Positions 43,447 through 52,322 of a stretch of 64,000 bases of DNA are shown here, one piece after another. The stretch spans positions 1 to 64,000 of the forward strand of contig JAACZV010000018.1 in assembly GCA_009996515.1 (NCBI GenBank), written 5' to 3'. How positions within the stretch are numbered: position 1 is the stretch's first letter; every line of letters begins with the position of its first letter. The notes under the pieces were generated by a model. That model was not told where the DNA came from, searched no databases, and saw only the letters and a list, made by a program, of their open reading frames with translations. The position numbers were made by a program, and so were the translations under genes. The DNA comes from Comamonadaceae bacterium (GTDB lineage Bacteria; Pseudomonadota; Gammaproteobacteria; Burkholderiales; Burkholderiaceae_C).

Positions 43447-44196
43447 ATGGTCTACGTCAACGACATCGAGATCGCCACGCCCAGCGAGGCGTTGGACGAC
43501 GAGGCGCTGCGCCAGCGCGCCTGCACCGAGCTGCTGCGCCAGCGAGCCCAGGCCCTGGGCCTGCTGGCCGCCGACGACCCCGCGCCGCGCGAGGGCGCCG
43601 TCAGCGAGGCGGCCAGCCAGGCCATCGAGGCGCTGCTGGCGGCCGAACTCGCCGGGCCGGAGCCCGACGAGGCCGCCTGCCGCCGTCACTACGAGGCCAA
43701 CGCCCGTCATTACGCCCAGGGCGAGCGCGTGCAGGTGCGCCACATCCTGTTCGCCGTGACGCCCGGCGTGGACGTGGGCCTGCTGCGCCAGCGCGCGGAG
43801 CAGCACCTCATCGCGCTGCGCGCCAGCGACGCGACGGCCTTCACGGCGGCGGCGCAGCAACTGTCCAACTGCCCCAGCGGCGCGGATGGCGGGCGCCTGG
43901 GCTGGCTGGCCGCCGAGGACTGCGCGCCCGAGTTCGCCCGCGAGCTGTTCGGCCGCAGCGAGATCGGCGTGCTGCCGCGCCTGCTGCACAGCCGCTTCGG
44001 CCTGCACATCGCCGCCATCGACGCGCGCGAGCCGGGCCGGCTGCCGGCCTTCGAGCAGGTGCGCGAGGCCGTGGCCCAGCGCATGCGCCAGCAGCACCAG
44101 CTCAGCGCGCTGCGGCAGTATCTGCAGACGCTGGCGGCCGACGCGCGGCTGCAGGGTGTGGCACTTCAGCAGGCCACGTCGCCACTCGTGCAATAG
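43447..44196 (+). CDS. Parvulin-type peptidyl-prolyl isomerase
   Basis: This is a 249-residue protein without signal peptide. A helical N-terminal part (1-95) resembles NifM/SurA-type chaperone regions. The rotamase domain (about 97-195) shows VRHILFAV, FTAAAQQLSNCPSGADGGRLGWL and RFGLHIAAIDAREPG. It is part of the nar operon (eight bases after narI). Such isomerases are common in betaproteobacterial nar operons and probably help fold or assemble NarGHI. Direct proof is lacking. Confidence 0.88.
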   Translation: MVYVNDIEIATPSEALDDEALRQRACTELLRQRAQALGLLAADDPAPREGAVSEAASQAIEALLAAELAGPEPDEAACRRHYEANARHYAQGERVQVRHILFAVTPGVDVGLLRQRAEQHLIALRASDATAFTAAAQQLSNCPSGADGGRLGWLAAEDCAPEFARELFGRSEIGVLPRLLHSRFGLHIAAIDAREPGRLPAFEQVREAVAQRMRQQHQLSALRQYLQTLAADARLQGVALQQATSPLVQ

Positions 44197-44200
44197 CCCC

Positions 44201-44890
44201 ATGCCCGACGAGCTGCTCGAACGCCTGCGCCGCTTCCAGACCGATGCCTTCCCGCAGCAGCGCTCGCTGTTCCGGCACCTGGTGGATGACGGCCAGCATC
44301 CGCTGACCCTCTTCATCGGCTGCTCGGACTCGCGCCTGGTGCCCTATCTGCTGACGGGCGCGGGCCCGGGCGAGCTCTTCCTCGTGCGCAACGTCGGCGC
44401 CTTCGTGCCGCCCCACGACCAGAGCCAGGGCTTCCACGGCACGGCGGCCGCCATCGAGTTCGCCGTGCTCAACCTGCAGGTGCGCCGCATCATCGTCTGC
44501 GGCCACAGCCATTGCGGCGCCGTGCGCGCGCTGTACGGCGAGGTGCCGGCCGCGGCGCAGAACCTCGCGCGCTGGCTGGACCTGGGCCGCGAGGCCGCGC
44601 TGCCGGTGGCCGAGCCCGGGCCCGAGGTGCTGCGCCGCACCGAGCAACGCACCATCGTGCTGCAGCTGGAGCGGCTGATGGACTACCCCATGGTGCGCGA
44701 GCGGGTCGAGGCCCGCGCGCTGACGTTGCATGGCTGGCACTACGTCATCGAGGACGGCGAGGTGCATGTGTTCGACGTGGGCGTCGGCGCCTTCGTACCC
44801 GCGTCCCGCGCCGACAACGCCGGCACGGGTCCCTATTTGCCGAGCTTCGAGGAGGACGGGCTGGACGCCAGCGGCGTGCCCATCGCCTAG
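44201..44890 (+). CDS. Beta-class carbonic anhydrase
   Basis: This is a 229-residue zinc enzyme that interconverts CO2 and bicarbonate. The zinc and catalytic residues are C41-x-D43-x-R45 in GCSDSRLVP and H102/C105 in CGHSHCGA. It starts four bases after the isomerase stop, so it belongs to the nar transcript. A role in pH or bicarbonate balance during denitrification is inference. Its stop overlaps the convergent gene by four bases. Confidence 0.93.
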   Translation: MPDELLERLRRFQTDAFPQQRSLFRHLVDDGQHPLTLFIGCSDSRLVPYLLTGAGPGELFLVRNVGAFVPPHDQSQGFHGTAAAIEFAVLNLQVRRIIVCGHSHCGAVRALYGEVPAAAQNLARWLDLGREAALPVAEPGPEVLRRTEQRTIVLQLERLMDYPMVRERVEARALTLHGWHYVIEDGEVHVFDVGVGAFVPASRADNAGTGPYLPSFEEDGLDASGVPIA

Positions 44891-45279
44891 CCGATCCGCA
44901 CCGCCTCGCCGGCCGGGTTGAACGGCAGCAGCCCGCCGAATTCGCCGGCCTCCACGCGCTTGACCAGCAGTTCCAGCATGTGCTGGATCTCGCCGGCCGT
45001 CGTGCGCCCGGCCAGCGCCGCGGTGAACACCAGCTGCCAGGCCGGGCCCGCCCGGCGCGCCTCGGCCGCCAGCGCGTCGAAGTCCCGCAGCTCGGCCGGG
45101 TCCTTGTCCACGCACATCAGCGGGCGCAGCACGCCGCCCGTGCCCGCCGCATGGGCGGCGCGCTGCGCGGGCGTCGCATCGGGCTCGCAGTCGGCGGTCG
45201 CGAAGACCATCAGCAGCCGCTGCGGCTCGGGCTGGGCGCGGGCCATGGCCAGCAAGTCGTTGAAATGCTCGATGTTCAT
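44887..45279 (-). CDS. Small conserved protein (often misnamed ribonucleotide reductase)
   Basis: This is a 130-residue soluble protein starting MNIEHFNDLLAMARAQPEPQ. It contains VFATADCEPDATPAQRAAH, LMCVDKDPAELRDF and a C-terminal helix EIQHMLELLVKRVEAGEF. I recall similar short betaproteobacterial proteins carrying the database label ribonucleotide reductase subunit alpha. This one has no reductase active site and is far too short. Function is unknown. It lies on the minus strand between carbonic anhydrase and moaA. Confidence 0.8.
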   Translation of the reverse strand: MNIEHFNDLLAMARAQPEPQRLLMVFATADCEPDATPAQRAAHAAGTGGVLRPLMCVDKDPAELRDFDALAAEARRAGPAWQLVFTAALAGRTTAGEIQHMLELLVKRVEAGEFGGLLPFNPAGEAVRIG

Positions 45280-45420
45280 GGCCTCAGGCTAACGCGCGCC
45301 CGCGGCGGCGTGCGCGTCGGGCGGAGGAGGGCGGGGTCGGCCGAAGGGACTAGGCCGGCCCGCTGCGCCTCGTGCCATGGCCGGATGCCCCGCGCCGGCG
45401 TTGCTGCCCAGAATGCCGGC

Positions 45421-46521
45421 ATGGACGCGAGGACCGCCCCTTTGCTCTGGATGCCCCGCGTGCCGGCCGCGCCGGCGCCGACCGACGGCGCTCTGCACGA
45501 CCGCCGCCAGCGCCCCTGGCGCGACCTGCGCATCTCGCTGACCGACCGCTGCAACTTCCGCTGCGGCTACTGCATGCCGCGCAGCCGCTTCGGCCCCGGC
45601 CACCGCTTCCTGCCGCAGGCGCAGCTGCTGAGCTTCGAGGAGATCACGCAGGTGGCCCGTCAGGCGCTGGCGTTGGGCGTGCGCACGCTGCGCCTGACCG
45701 GCGGCGAGCCGCTGCTGCGGCGCGACCTGACCCGGCTGATCCGCCAGCTGGCCGCGCTGCGCACGCCGGACGGCAGGCCGCCCGACCTCGCGCTGACGAG
45801 CAACGGCAGCCTGCTGGCCGGCCAGGCCGAGGCGCTGCGCGAGGCCGGCCTCGCCCGGCTCACGGTCAGCCTGGACGCGCTGGACGACGCCGTGTTCCGG
45901 CGCATGAACGACGTCGGCTTTCCCGTGGCCGAGGTGTTGCGCGGCCTGGACGCGGCGCAGCGCGCGGGCTTCGAGCGCATCAAGGTCAACATGGTGGTGC
46001 GGCGTGGCGTCAACGACGGCGAGGCGCTGGCGCTGGCCGGCCATTTCCGTGCGAACTATGGTGGCGCCATGGTGCTGCGCTTCATCGAGTTCATGGACGC
46101 CGGCTGCCACAACGGCTGGAAGATGGACGAGGTGCTGCCCAGCGACGAACTGCGTGCGCGCATCGCCGCGCGCTGGCCGCTGCAGCCGCTGCCGGCCACG
46201 CGCGGCGGCGAGACGGCGCAGCGCTGGCGCTACGCCGACGGCGCGGGCGAGATCGGCTTCATCAGCAGCGTCAGCCACGCCTTCTGCGGCGACTGCACGC
46301 GCGCCCGCCTCACGGCCGACGGCCGGCTCTACACCTGCCTGTTCGCGACGCAGGGCCATGACTTGCGCCCGCTGCTGCGAGGCGCGCAGGGAGGCGAGGC
46401 CGAACTGCGCGCGCGGCTGGCCGCCATCTGGGCCGACCGCGCCGACGCCTACTCCGAGCAGCGCGAGGCGCTGCGCCCGCTGCGGCCCGAGCGTGCCGAC
46501 ATGCATGTGCTGGGCGGATGA
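45421..46521 (+). CDS. moaA: GTP 3',8-cyclase MoaA (molybdenum cofactor)
   Basis: This is a 366-residue radical-SAM enzyme for the first step of molybdopterin synthesis. The N-terminal cluster cysteines are C44, C48 and C51 (CNFRCGYC). The C-terminal cluster is in FCGDCTRARLTADGRLYTC. The protein ends in the catalytic Gly-Gly tail. NarG and SoxC both need molybdenum cofactor, and its place after nar points to supply for nitrate reductase. I chose the ATG at 45421. The first 30 residues are a variable lead. Confidence 0.95.
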   Translation: MDARTAPLLWMPRVPAAPAPTDGALHDRRQRPWRDLRISLTDRCNFRCGYCMPRSRFGPGHRFLPQAQLLSFEEITQVARQALALGVRTLRLTGGEPLLRRDLTRLIRQLAALRTPDGRPPDLALTSNGSLLAGQAEALREAGLARLTVSLDALDDAVFRRMNDVGFPVAEVLRGLDAAQRAGFERIKVNMVVRRGVNDGEALALAGHFRANYGGAMVLRFIEFMDAGCHNGWKMDEVLPSDELRARIAARWPLQPLPATRGGETAQRWRYADGAGEIGFISSVSHAFCGDCTRARLTADGRLYTCLFATQGHDLRPLLRGAQGGEAELRARLAAIWADRADAYSEQREALRPLRPERADMHVLGG

Positions 46522-46554
46522 CCCGGGACGGGCCGACGCCGAAGAAGGCCGGGC

Positions 46555-48672
46555 CTAAAGCCCTGCTTCTTGGCGCCACAGGGCCAGCAGGCGTTGCCAG
46601 CCCTCGGCCAGCAGGCTGCGCGACTCGCCCTGCAGCCACACCCGGCCGGCCAGCTCGCTGCGCAGGGGCCGCGGCTCGCATTGCGTGAGCCGGGCCCGGT
46701 AGGTGGCGGCCAGGGGTCGCAGCTCCGCACCTTGCTGCACGCTGCTGATGGGGCCGCCATAGACGCTGGCCAGATAGGGCTGGGGCAGGCTGCGCAGATT
46801 GACCGACTCCAGCTGCAGCGCGCCGCAGTGCAGGCTGCCGAACTCGGGCAGATTGGCCACGAAGCGCGAGCGGTCGACCCCATGCTGGCGCAGGGCGGCG
46901 AGCTGGCCCTCGCTGACGAAGGCCTCGACCTTGAGGCTGTCGGGGCGGCCGACGAGCTGGAACAGCTTCTCGCCGCGGGTGAACCAGGCCTGGTCGGCCA
47001 GCATGGGGTGGGTGGCCACCACCGTGCCGGCAAACGGCGAGCGCAGCTCCAGCTGCTCGCGCTGGCGCTGCAGCCCGGCCACCTCCTCGCGGGCCGCCTG
47101 CCAGCGCCGGTGCAGGGCCTGGCCTTCCTGCTGCAACTGCTGATCCAGCGGCTGCTGTTCCATCTGCCAGCGCAGCAGCGCCTCCTGGTGCTGGGCCAGG
47201 CGCAGGCGCTGCTCCAGCTCCGGCGAGGCCAGACGCAGCAGCAGCTGACCCGCTTCGACGTTGGCGCCTTCGGCCACGGCCGGGCCTTGCTGCTGCGCCG
47301 TCTCGACGGCGTACAAGGCCTGGTTCTCGCGGTGGCTGAGCAGGGCCGGCGCCTGCACGCCGCTGCGCCAGGGCAGGGCCAGCAACAGCAACAGGCCCAC
47401 CAGCAGGGCGGCGCTGCGGCGGGTCCGGGGATTCCAGCGCATCTGCTGGCGGCGTTGCCACCAGTGGCGCAGCTCGCGCCAGATGGGCAGAGCGATGAAC
47501 CAGCCCAGCTCCACCGCCATCAGCAGGAGGCCCAGCGCCTTGAAGAACAGGTGGTAGACCAGCAGCGCGATGCCGAAGAACAGCACCAGGCGGTAGAGCC
47601 AGGTGGCGAAGGCGAAGGCGATCAGAAAGCGCTGCCGGCCCGGCGCCAGCACTTCCGGCACCGGGTCGCCGAAGCCGTAGAGCTGTTCGCGCAGCCACCA
47701 GCGCCCCTGGGCAAAGGCGCGCTCGTGCAGATTGGGCATGTTCAGCGCGTCGGCCAGCAGGAAGTAGCCGTCGAAGCGCATGAAGGGGCTGGCATTGATG
47801 CCCAGCGTGATGAGCCAGCTGCTGGTGGCCAGCATGAAGGCGCCGGCCCGCAGCGGCCCGTCGGGCAGGAAGCTCCAGCTCAGCGTGGCGCAGGCCGCCA
47901 GGGCCAGCTCGGCCAGCATGCCCGCGGCGGCGATGCGCAGGCGCTGATCCCGGCGTATGAGCTTCCAGGCCTCGTTGGTGTCGGTGTAGAGCACCGGCCA
48001 CATCACCAGAAAGGCCACGCCCATGGCCGGCACGCGGCAGCCGTAGCGATGGGCCGTGATGGCGTGCCCCAGCTCGTGCAGCAGCTTGGCCAGGCTCAGC
48101 GCCAGGCCAAGCCCCAGCAGGCCGGCCAGGCTGCCGTAGGCCGAGAAGGTGTGGGTGAACTCGTCCCAGCGCCGCGAGACCAGGAACAGGCCGAGCAGGG
48201 CCGCGCCCGCCATGGCCCACCAGAAGCCGGGCCGGAACAGCCATTGCGTGTAGGGCGAGATCGCCCGCAGCAGGGGTTCGGGCCGCAGCAGGGGGACACG
48301 GAAGAAGAGGTAGTGTTTGAGCAGCCACATGGCGTGGCTGCTGCGGCCGGCCCGGGCCGCGCGAGCCAGCCGGTCGCTGTGCTCCGCGCTGTGGGACTGC
48401 AGCAAATGGTGCTGCACCAGAAAGCTCAGCAGGCCGTCCAGGTCTTGCGGGCCCAGGCGAAGCGTGGTTTCGCGGGCCACGGCGTCCAGCACCGCGTCGG
48501 CGCTGCCCAGGGGCCAGCGCGAGATCAGCTCGAAGGCGGGCCAGGAGATCTCGTAGAAGCGATGCGCGGCGGGGTCGTGCAGGGTCCAGGTGGGCGCGCC
48601 GCTGGCATCGGCGGGGCCGGGATGCAGGCCGAGGTCCTGACGCAGCGCGGGCAGCAGGGTGACCTGACTCAC
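46555..48672 (-). CDS. PqqD-like/M50 metalloprotease/membrane-fusion chimera
   Basis: This is a 705-residue multi-span protein. An N-terminal winged-helix region (about 25-95) resembles PqqD, a peptide-recognition fold. The M50 (site-2 protease) core has HELGH at 199-203 and the second motif NASPFMRFDGYFLLAD. About ten spans reach to residue 435. A lipoyl/coiled-coil membrane-fusion part follows (GANVEAGQLLLRL, a Gln-rich coiled coil, then RSPFAGTVVATHPML). I chose GTG at 48672, which overlaps the upstream stop (GTGA). It is the last gene of an apparent export operon. Activity on the adhesin is inference. Confidence 0.85.
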   Translation of the reverse strand: MSQVTLLPALRQDLGLHPGPADASGAPTWTLHDPAAHRFYEISWPAFELISRWPLGSADAVLDAVARETTLRLGPQDLDGLLSFLVQHHLLQSHSAEHSDRLARAARAGRSSHAMWLLKHYLFFRVPLLRPEPLLRAISPYTQWLFRPGFWWAMAGAALLGLFLVSRRWDEFTHTFSAYGSLAGLLGLGLALSLAKLLHELGHAITAHRYGCRVPAMGVAFLVMWPVLYTDTNEAWKLIRRDQRLRIAAAGMLAELALAACATLSWSFLPDGPLRAGAFMLATSSWLITLGINASPFMRFDGYFLLADALNMPNLHERAFAQGRWWLREQLYGFGDPVPEVLAPGRQRFLIAFAFATWLYRLVLFFGIALLVYHLFFKALGLLLMAVELGWFIALPIWRELRHWWQRRQQMRWNPRTRRSAALLVGLLLLLALPWRSGVQAPALLSHRENQALYAVETAQQQGPAVAEGANVEAGQLLLRLASPELEQRLRLAQHQEALLRWQMEQQPLDQQLQQEGQALHRRWQAAREEVAGLQRQREQLELRSPFAGTVVATHPMLADQAWFTRGEKLFQLVGRPDSLKVEAFVSEGQLAALRQHGVDRSRFVANLPEFGSLHCGALQLESVNLRSLPQPYLASVYGGPISSVQQGAELRPLAATYRARLTQCEPRPLRSELAGRVWLQGESRSLLAEGWQRLLALWRQEAGL

Positions 48673-50000
48673 CAGCCCACCCACTGGCGCAGGGCCGCGA
48701 CAGGGCGCCGCAGCGCGTAGTAAGCAAAAGGCACCCAGCGGCCCGAGAGCCGCACCGTGCCGCGCAGGCCCAGCCGCGGCAGGGCCTGGCCGGCCACGAA
48801 CTCGGCGCGCACCCGGTAGGCCAGCACGCCCTGATCGGTGGGCTCGGCGCCGTATGACATGCCGACGATGCGGGCCTCGTAGGCATCCGTGGGGCTGGCG
48901 TCGGGATAGAGGGTAACGGTGTGGCCTACCTCCAGCTGGATCTGCTCGGCGGCGGGCATGCGCGCCAGCAGCTCCACTTGCGCGGGGTCGGCCAGCAGCA
49001 GCACCTTCTCGCCGACGGTCACGGCCTTGCCCTGCCAGTCGTTCACATCGCCGAACACGGCCACGCCGGCACGCTCGGCCTTGACCTGTACCCGCTCCAG
49101 CTGCTGGGACAAGTACGCCAGCTCCAGCGCGCGCTGGTCCAGCTCGCCGCGCACCTGACCCAGCTTGAGACGGCCTTTGTCGTCCGTGACGGCCAGCTGG
49201 GCCGACTGCCGGTATTCCTCCAGCGCCGTGTCATGCGCCCGCTGGGCCACGGCACGCCGGGTCTGCAGGGCCGCGGTGTCCAGGTCGAACAAGGGGCTGC
49301 CGGCTTCCACGGCCTGGTCGGGCTGCACATGGAAGCGGCCGATGACGCCGTCCAGCGGCGCCCGCACCAGGAAGGGCTGGCGTGGGCTGACCTCGGCCGG
49401 CGCCAGCACGCTCAGACGCATGGGCAGCAGGCTGGCCAGCAGCAGGCCCAGCAGGACGCGCCGCTGCGCGCGGCCGGGCCTGAGCAGGGACTTGAGCCGG
49501 GACAGCACCTGCTCGCGCGGCCGGAAGGCCGCCAACGCATGGCCGTAGCTGCCGCCCAGCTCGGACAGCAGGGCGCGCTCATGCTCGCTGAAGGCCTGGT
49601 CGCGGGCCAGCAGCAGGCCGCCCTCCAGCGTGCCCTGGCGCGCCTGCAGCGGCAGCCACAGCGCATGGGGCGGCAGCCAGTCGGCCCATTCGGCGCGGCT
49701 GCTGGCCGGCGCGCTGGCGGCGTCCAGCACGGTGATGCCGGGCGTCGAGGCCAGCGCCCGGCAGAGCCGGTTCAGCCATTGCAGATAAGGCGCGTTGGGG
49801 TCGGCCTGGGGCAGACCTGACACTGCCGTCACCGCGCCCAGGCCGGCGGCGCTCCACAGCCCGGCCTGGCGGTAGGGCACCAGGTTCAGCGTCTCGTTGA
49901 CGATGACGAAGCCCAGGCTCTCGAGATCGGGCGCCTCGCGGGCGCGCTTGGCCTGCTGCAGCAGGCCCATCAGCGCCCGGACGGCGGGATCGGCGCTCAC
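48669..50000 (-). CDS. Membrane-fusion protein with N-terminal GAF-like domain
   Basis: This is a 443-residue protein. A GAF-like cytosolic domain (about 20-155; ARQGTLEGGLLLARDQAFSEHERALLSEL) is followed by one membrane span near 175-192 (RRVLLGLLLASLLPM). A HlyD-type body follows with lipoyl halves RAPLDGVIGRFHVQPDQAVEAG and VFGDVNDWQGKAVTVGE around a coiled coil. A cytosolic sensor on an adaptor is unusual. The GTG start overlaps the upstream stop and the stop overlaps the next start (both GTGA), so the three export genes are tightly coupled. Confidence 0.85.
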   Translation of the reverse strand: MSADPAVRALMGLLQQAKRAREAPDLESLGFVIVNETLNLVPYRQAGLWSAAGLGAVTAVSGLPQADPNAPYLQWLNRLCRALASTPGITVLDAASAPASSRAEWADWLPPHALWLPLQARQGTLEGGLLLARDQAFSEHERALLSELGGSYGHALAAFRPREQVLSRLKSLLRPGRAQRRVLLGLLLASLLPMRLSVLAPAEVSPRQPFLVRAPLDGVIGRFHVQPDQAVEAGSPLFDLDTAALQTRRAVAQRAHDTALEEYRQSAQLAVTDDKGRLKLGQVRGELDQRALELAYLSQQLERVQVKAERAGVAVFGDVNDWQGKAVTVGEKVLLLADPAQVELLARMPAAEQIQLEVGHTVTLYPDASPTDAYEARIVGMSYGAEPTDQGVLAYRVRAEFVAGQALPRLGLRGTVRLSGRWVPFAYYALRRPVAALRQWVGW

Positions 50001-50773
50001 TGGGCGCCGGGGAAGCTGGCCCAGCCGCTCATGCCCGGCTGCAGGCCCCGGTGATTGCCGCTGATCTGACCGGTGACGGAGACGGACTGGCTGACCGGGT
50101 CGATGCGTGCGCCCAGGCGGACCACCTTGGCGCTGAAGCTCTGGCCGAGCTCGTCCACGCTCACGGTGAAGGGGCTGCCCGGCTTGAGGCGGGCCAGCCA
50201 GCGCGAGGGCACGATCAGCTGCAGCTCGGGCGGGCCGCCGTCGACGATCTCCAGCAGCGGGCGGCCGGGGGTGGCGAACTCCGAACCGGCCGCCAGCCGC
50301 TTCGCGACCCGGCCCGCGAAGGGCGCGGCGATCACGCATTTGCTCACCGTGGCCCGCATATAGGCGGCCTCGGCGGCACTTTCCTTGACGCGCGCCTCGG
50401 CCTGCTCCACCTCCAGCCGGCTGGCCGAGTTGAGCTCGGCCAGGCGCTGGCTCACGGCCAGGGTCTTGCGGGCGGCTTCATGGCTGGCTTCGGCCTTGTG
50501 CAGCTGGGCCTCGAACAGCGCGCAGTCGAAGGCCACCAGGGTCTGGCCGGCCTTGAAGCTGTCGCCCTCCTTGAGCGGCAGCCGGGCGATCTTGGCGCTC
50601 AGCTCGCTCGCCACGACGGCGGTCTCGCGTGCGCTCAGCTGGGTGCGGATGCGGCCGTCGCGGTCGGGCTCGGCGAAGTTCTTGCCGCCGCCGTTGGCGG
50701 CCTGGGCGGCGCAGAGGCCGCTGCCCAGGGCCGTCAGCAGCGCCAGGGTCAGGGTCTTGGGACTCGGGGTCAT
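49997..50773 (-). CDS. Short periplasmic membrane-fusion protein
   Basis: This is a 258-residue adaptor with a signal peptide (about 1-25) and the first lipoyl strand SELSAKIARLPLKEGDSFKAGQTLVAF. A short hairpin (about 80-130), a second strand CVIAAPFAGRVAKRL and a beta-barrel follow. It is a compact RND-adaptor-like protein with no pump gene beside it. It starts five bases after the TolC-like gene stops and overlaps the next gene. Confidence 0.87.
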   Translation of the reverse strand: MTPSPKTLTLALLTALGSGLCAAQAANGGGKNFAEPDRDGRIRTQLSARETAVVASELSAKIARLPLKEGDSFKAGQTLVAFDCALFEAQLHKAEASHEAARKTLAVSQRLAELNSASRLEVEQAEARVKESAAEAAYMRATVSKCVIAAPFAGRVAKRLAAGSEFATPGRPLLEIVDGGPPELQLIVPSRWLARLKPGSPFTVSVDELGQSFSAKVVRLGARIDPVSQSVSVTGQISGNHRGLQPGMSGWASFPGAQ

Positions 50774-50778
50774 GAGGG

Positions 50779-52287
50779 TCAGAGCGCTTTCCGGGGGGGC
50801 TGCTGCAGTTCGCGCTCGCGCTGGGCGAAGGCGGCGCGCAGCGTGGCCAGATCATGCGAGGGCAGGGCGTCGGGCAGCGGATCCATCCCCAGGGTCAGCA
50901 GCATCTGGCCATAGGCGTTCTGCAGCGCGCCATAGCTCTGGTACAGGCGCAGCTCGGACATCACGGCGCTGGCCTGGGCGCGGATCTCGGCGAGCTTGCC
51001 CTGGGCGTTGGCGCTGGTGGCGTTGCGGGTGTGCTGGAGGATGCTCTGGTCGACCTGGTTCATGTCCTCGGCCAGCTCGAACTGGCGTTGGCGGCCCTGC
51101 AGATCGCGATAGGCCACATGCACCTGGGTCAGCACGGCCATGCTCAGGGCGAGGCGCTGCTGGCGGGCGATGTCGTACTGGGCCTGGGCCGCATCGCGGA
51201 TCTGGCCATAGCTCAGCAGGTTCATCAGGTTCCAGCTCACGCGCAGGCCCACATCGCCCCAGCTGTTGTTGACGAGGTAGCTGTCGCTGTCGTACTTGGC
51301 GCCCAGGTCGATGCTGACGCCGGGCAGCACGCGCGCCAGGGCCCGCTTGGTTTCCAGCAGGCCGATGCGCTCCTGGTAGCTGGCTTCGACCAGCTCGGGG
51401 CGTTGCAGCAGGGCGGCCTCTTCCATGGCGTCGACGGCAATGGGCAGGCGCGGTTGGCCCAGCTCGGCTGGCGCGACCAGCGTGAAGCTCTGGCCGGGGG
51501 GCACGTTCATCATGGCCGCCAGGCGCGGCTTGGCCTGGGCCAGCTCGTCGCGTATGGCCTCCAGCTGACGCACCAGGTCCAGCAGCTGGCGCTGGTAGTT
51601 CAGGCTGTCCAGCGGCGGCTGCAGCTTCTCGCGCTCGATGCGGCGCGAGTCGGCCAGCGCACTGCGGCTGAGCTCAAGCAGCGGCACGATCTTGGCTTCC
51701 AGCTGCTGGGCGCCCAGGGCCTGCCAGTAGGCCTGGCGCAGCTGCTGCATCAGCTGGTGGATGACTTTGCGGCGGCGCTCCTGCATCACCAGCACGCGGT
51801 CGGCCTGCTGCTTGGCGCCGTAGTAGCTGACGCCGAAGTCCAGCACGTTCCAGGACAGGGTCAGGCCCGCCGTCTCGTGCTCGCGGTCCGACGAGATGGA
51901 GGGCACCAGGGACTGCTTGCCCGTCGCCAGATCGCGCGAGGAGGCCGCGCGTTCATTGTTGCGCCAGGCATAGCCGGCGTCTGCCACCAGCTTGGGCAGC
52001 AGGTCGAAACGCGTGAGGCCCAGCTGCCGCTGCGACAACGCCTCTTCCATCAGCTTGATGCGGTGGTCCAGGTTGTACTTGAGCGTGCGGGCGGCCGCTT
52101 CCTCCAGTGTGAGTGGTCCCTCCAGTGCCGGCTGGTCCGCAAAGATGCTGCTGCGCTGCCGGGCCAGGTCGGCCTTGGCCTCGTCACGGCTGATGGGCAG
52201 CGGCTGGATGGCGCAGCCGGCCAGCAGGCTGGCCAGGGTCAGGGCGGTGAGGGCGCGCAGGGGAAGGCGCGGGCAGCGGATTTTCAA
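50779..52287 (-). CDS. TolC-family outer-membrane channel lipoprotein
   Basis: This is a 502-residue outer-membrane efflux protein with a lipoprotein signal (LLAGC, lipidated Cys near residue 25). Two TolC repeat halves have long helices (for example LTLEEAAARTLKYNLDHRIKLMEEAL and the second-half equivalent RDAAQAQYDIARQQRLALSMAVLTQVHVAYRDL, read across helices). It gives the export block its outer-membrane exit. It lies 35 bases after the adhesin gene on the same strand, so adhesin and channel are probably co-transcribed. Confidence 0.9.
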   Translation of the reverse strand: MKIRCPRLPLRALTALTLASLLAGCAIQPLPISRDEAKADLARQRSSIFADQPALEGPLTLEEAAARTLKYNLDHRIKLMEEALSQRQLGLTRFDLLPKLVADAGYAWRNNERAASSRDLATGKQSLVPSISSDREHETAGLTLSWNVLDFGVSYYGAKQQADRVLVMQERRRKVIHQLMQQLRQAYWQALGAQQLEAKIVPLLELSRSALADSRRIEREKLQPPLDSLNYQRQLLDLVRQLEAIRDELAQAKPRLAAMMNVPPGQSFTLVAPAELGQPRLPIAVDAMEEAALLQRPELVEASYQERIGLLETKRALARVLPGVSIDLGAKYDSDSYLVNNSWGDVGLRVSWNLMNLLSYGQIRDAAQAQYDIARQQRLALSMAVLTQVHVAYRDLQGRQRQFELAEDMNQVDQSILQHTRNATSANAQGKLAEIRAQASAVMSELRLYQSYGALQNAYGQMLLTLGMDPLPDALPSHDLATLRAAFAQRERELQQPPRKAL

Positions 52288-52322
52288 CGCGGTCTCCTAG
52301 TTCCTTGGGGTGTTCGGGGGGG

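Noticed and set aside
44887-45279. Ribonucleotide reductase subunit alpha
   Set aside because: The 130-residue protein lacks all catalytic cysteines and domains of that enzyme. The name is a database carry-over as far as I recall.
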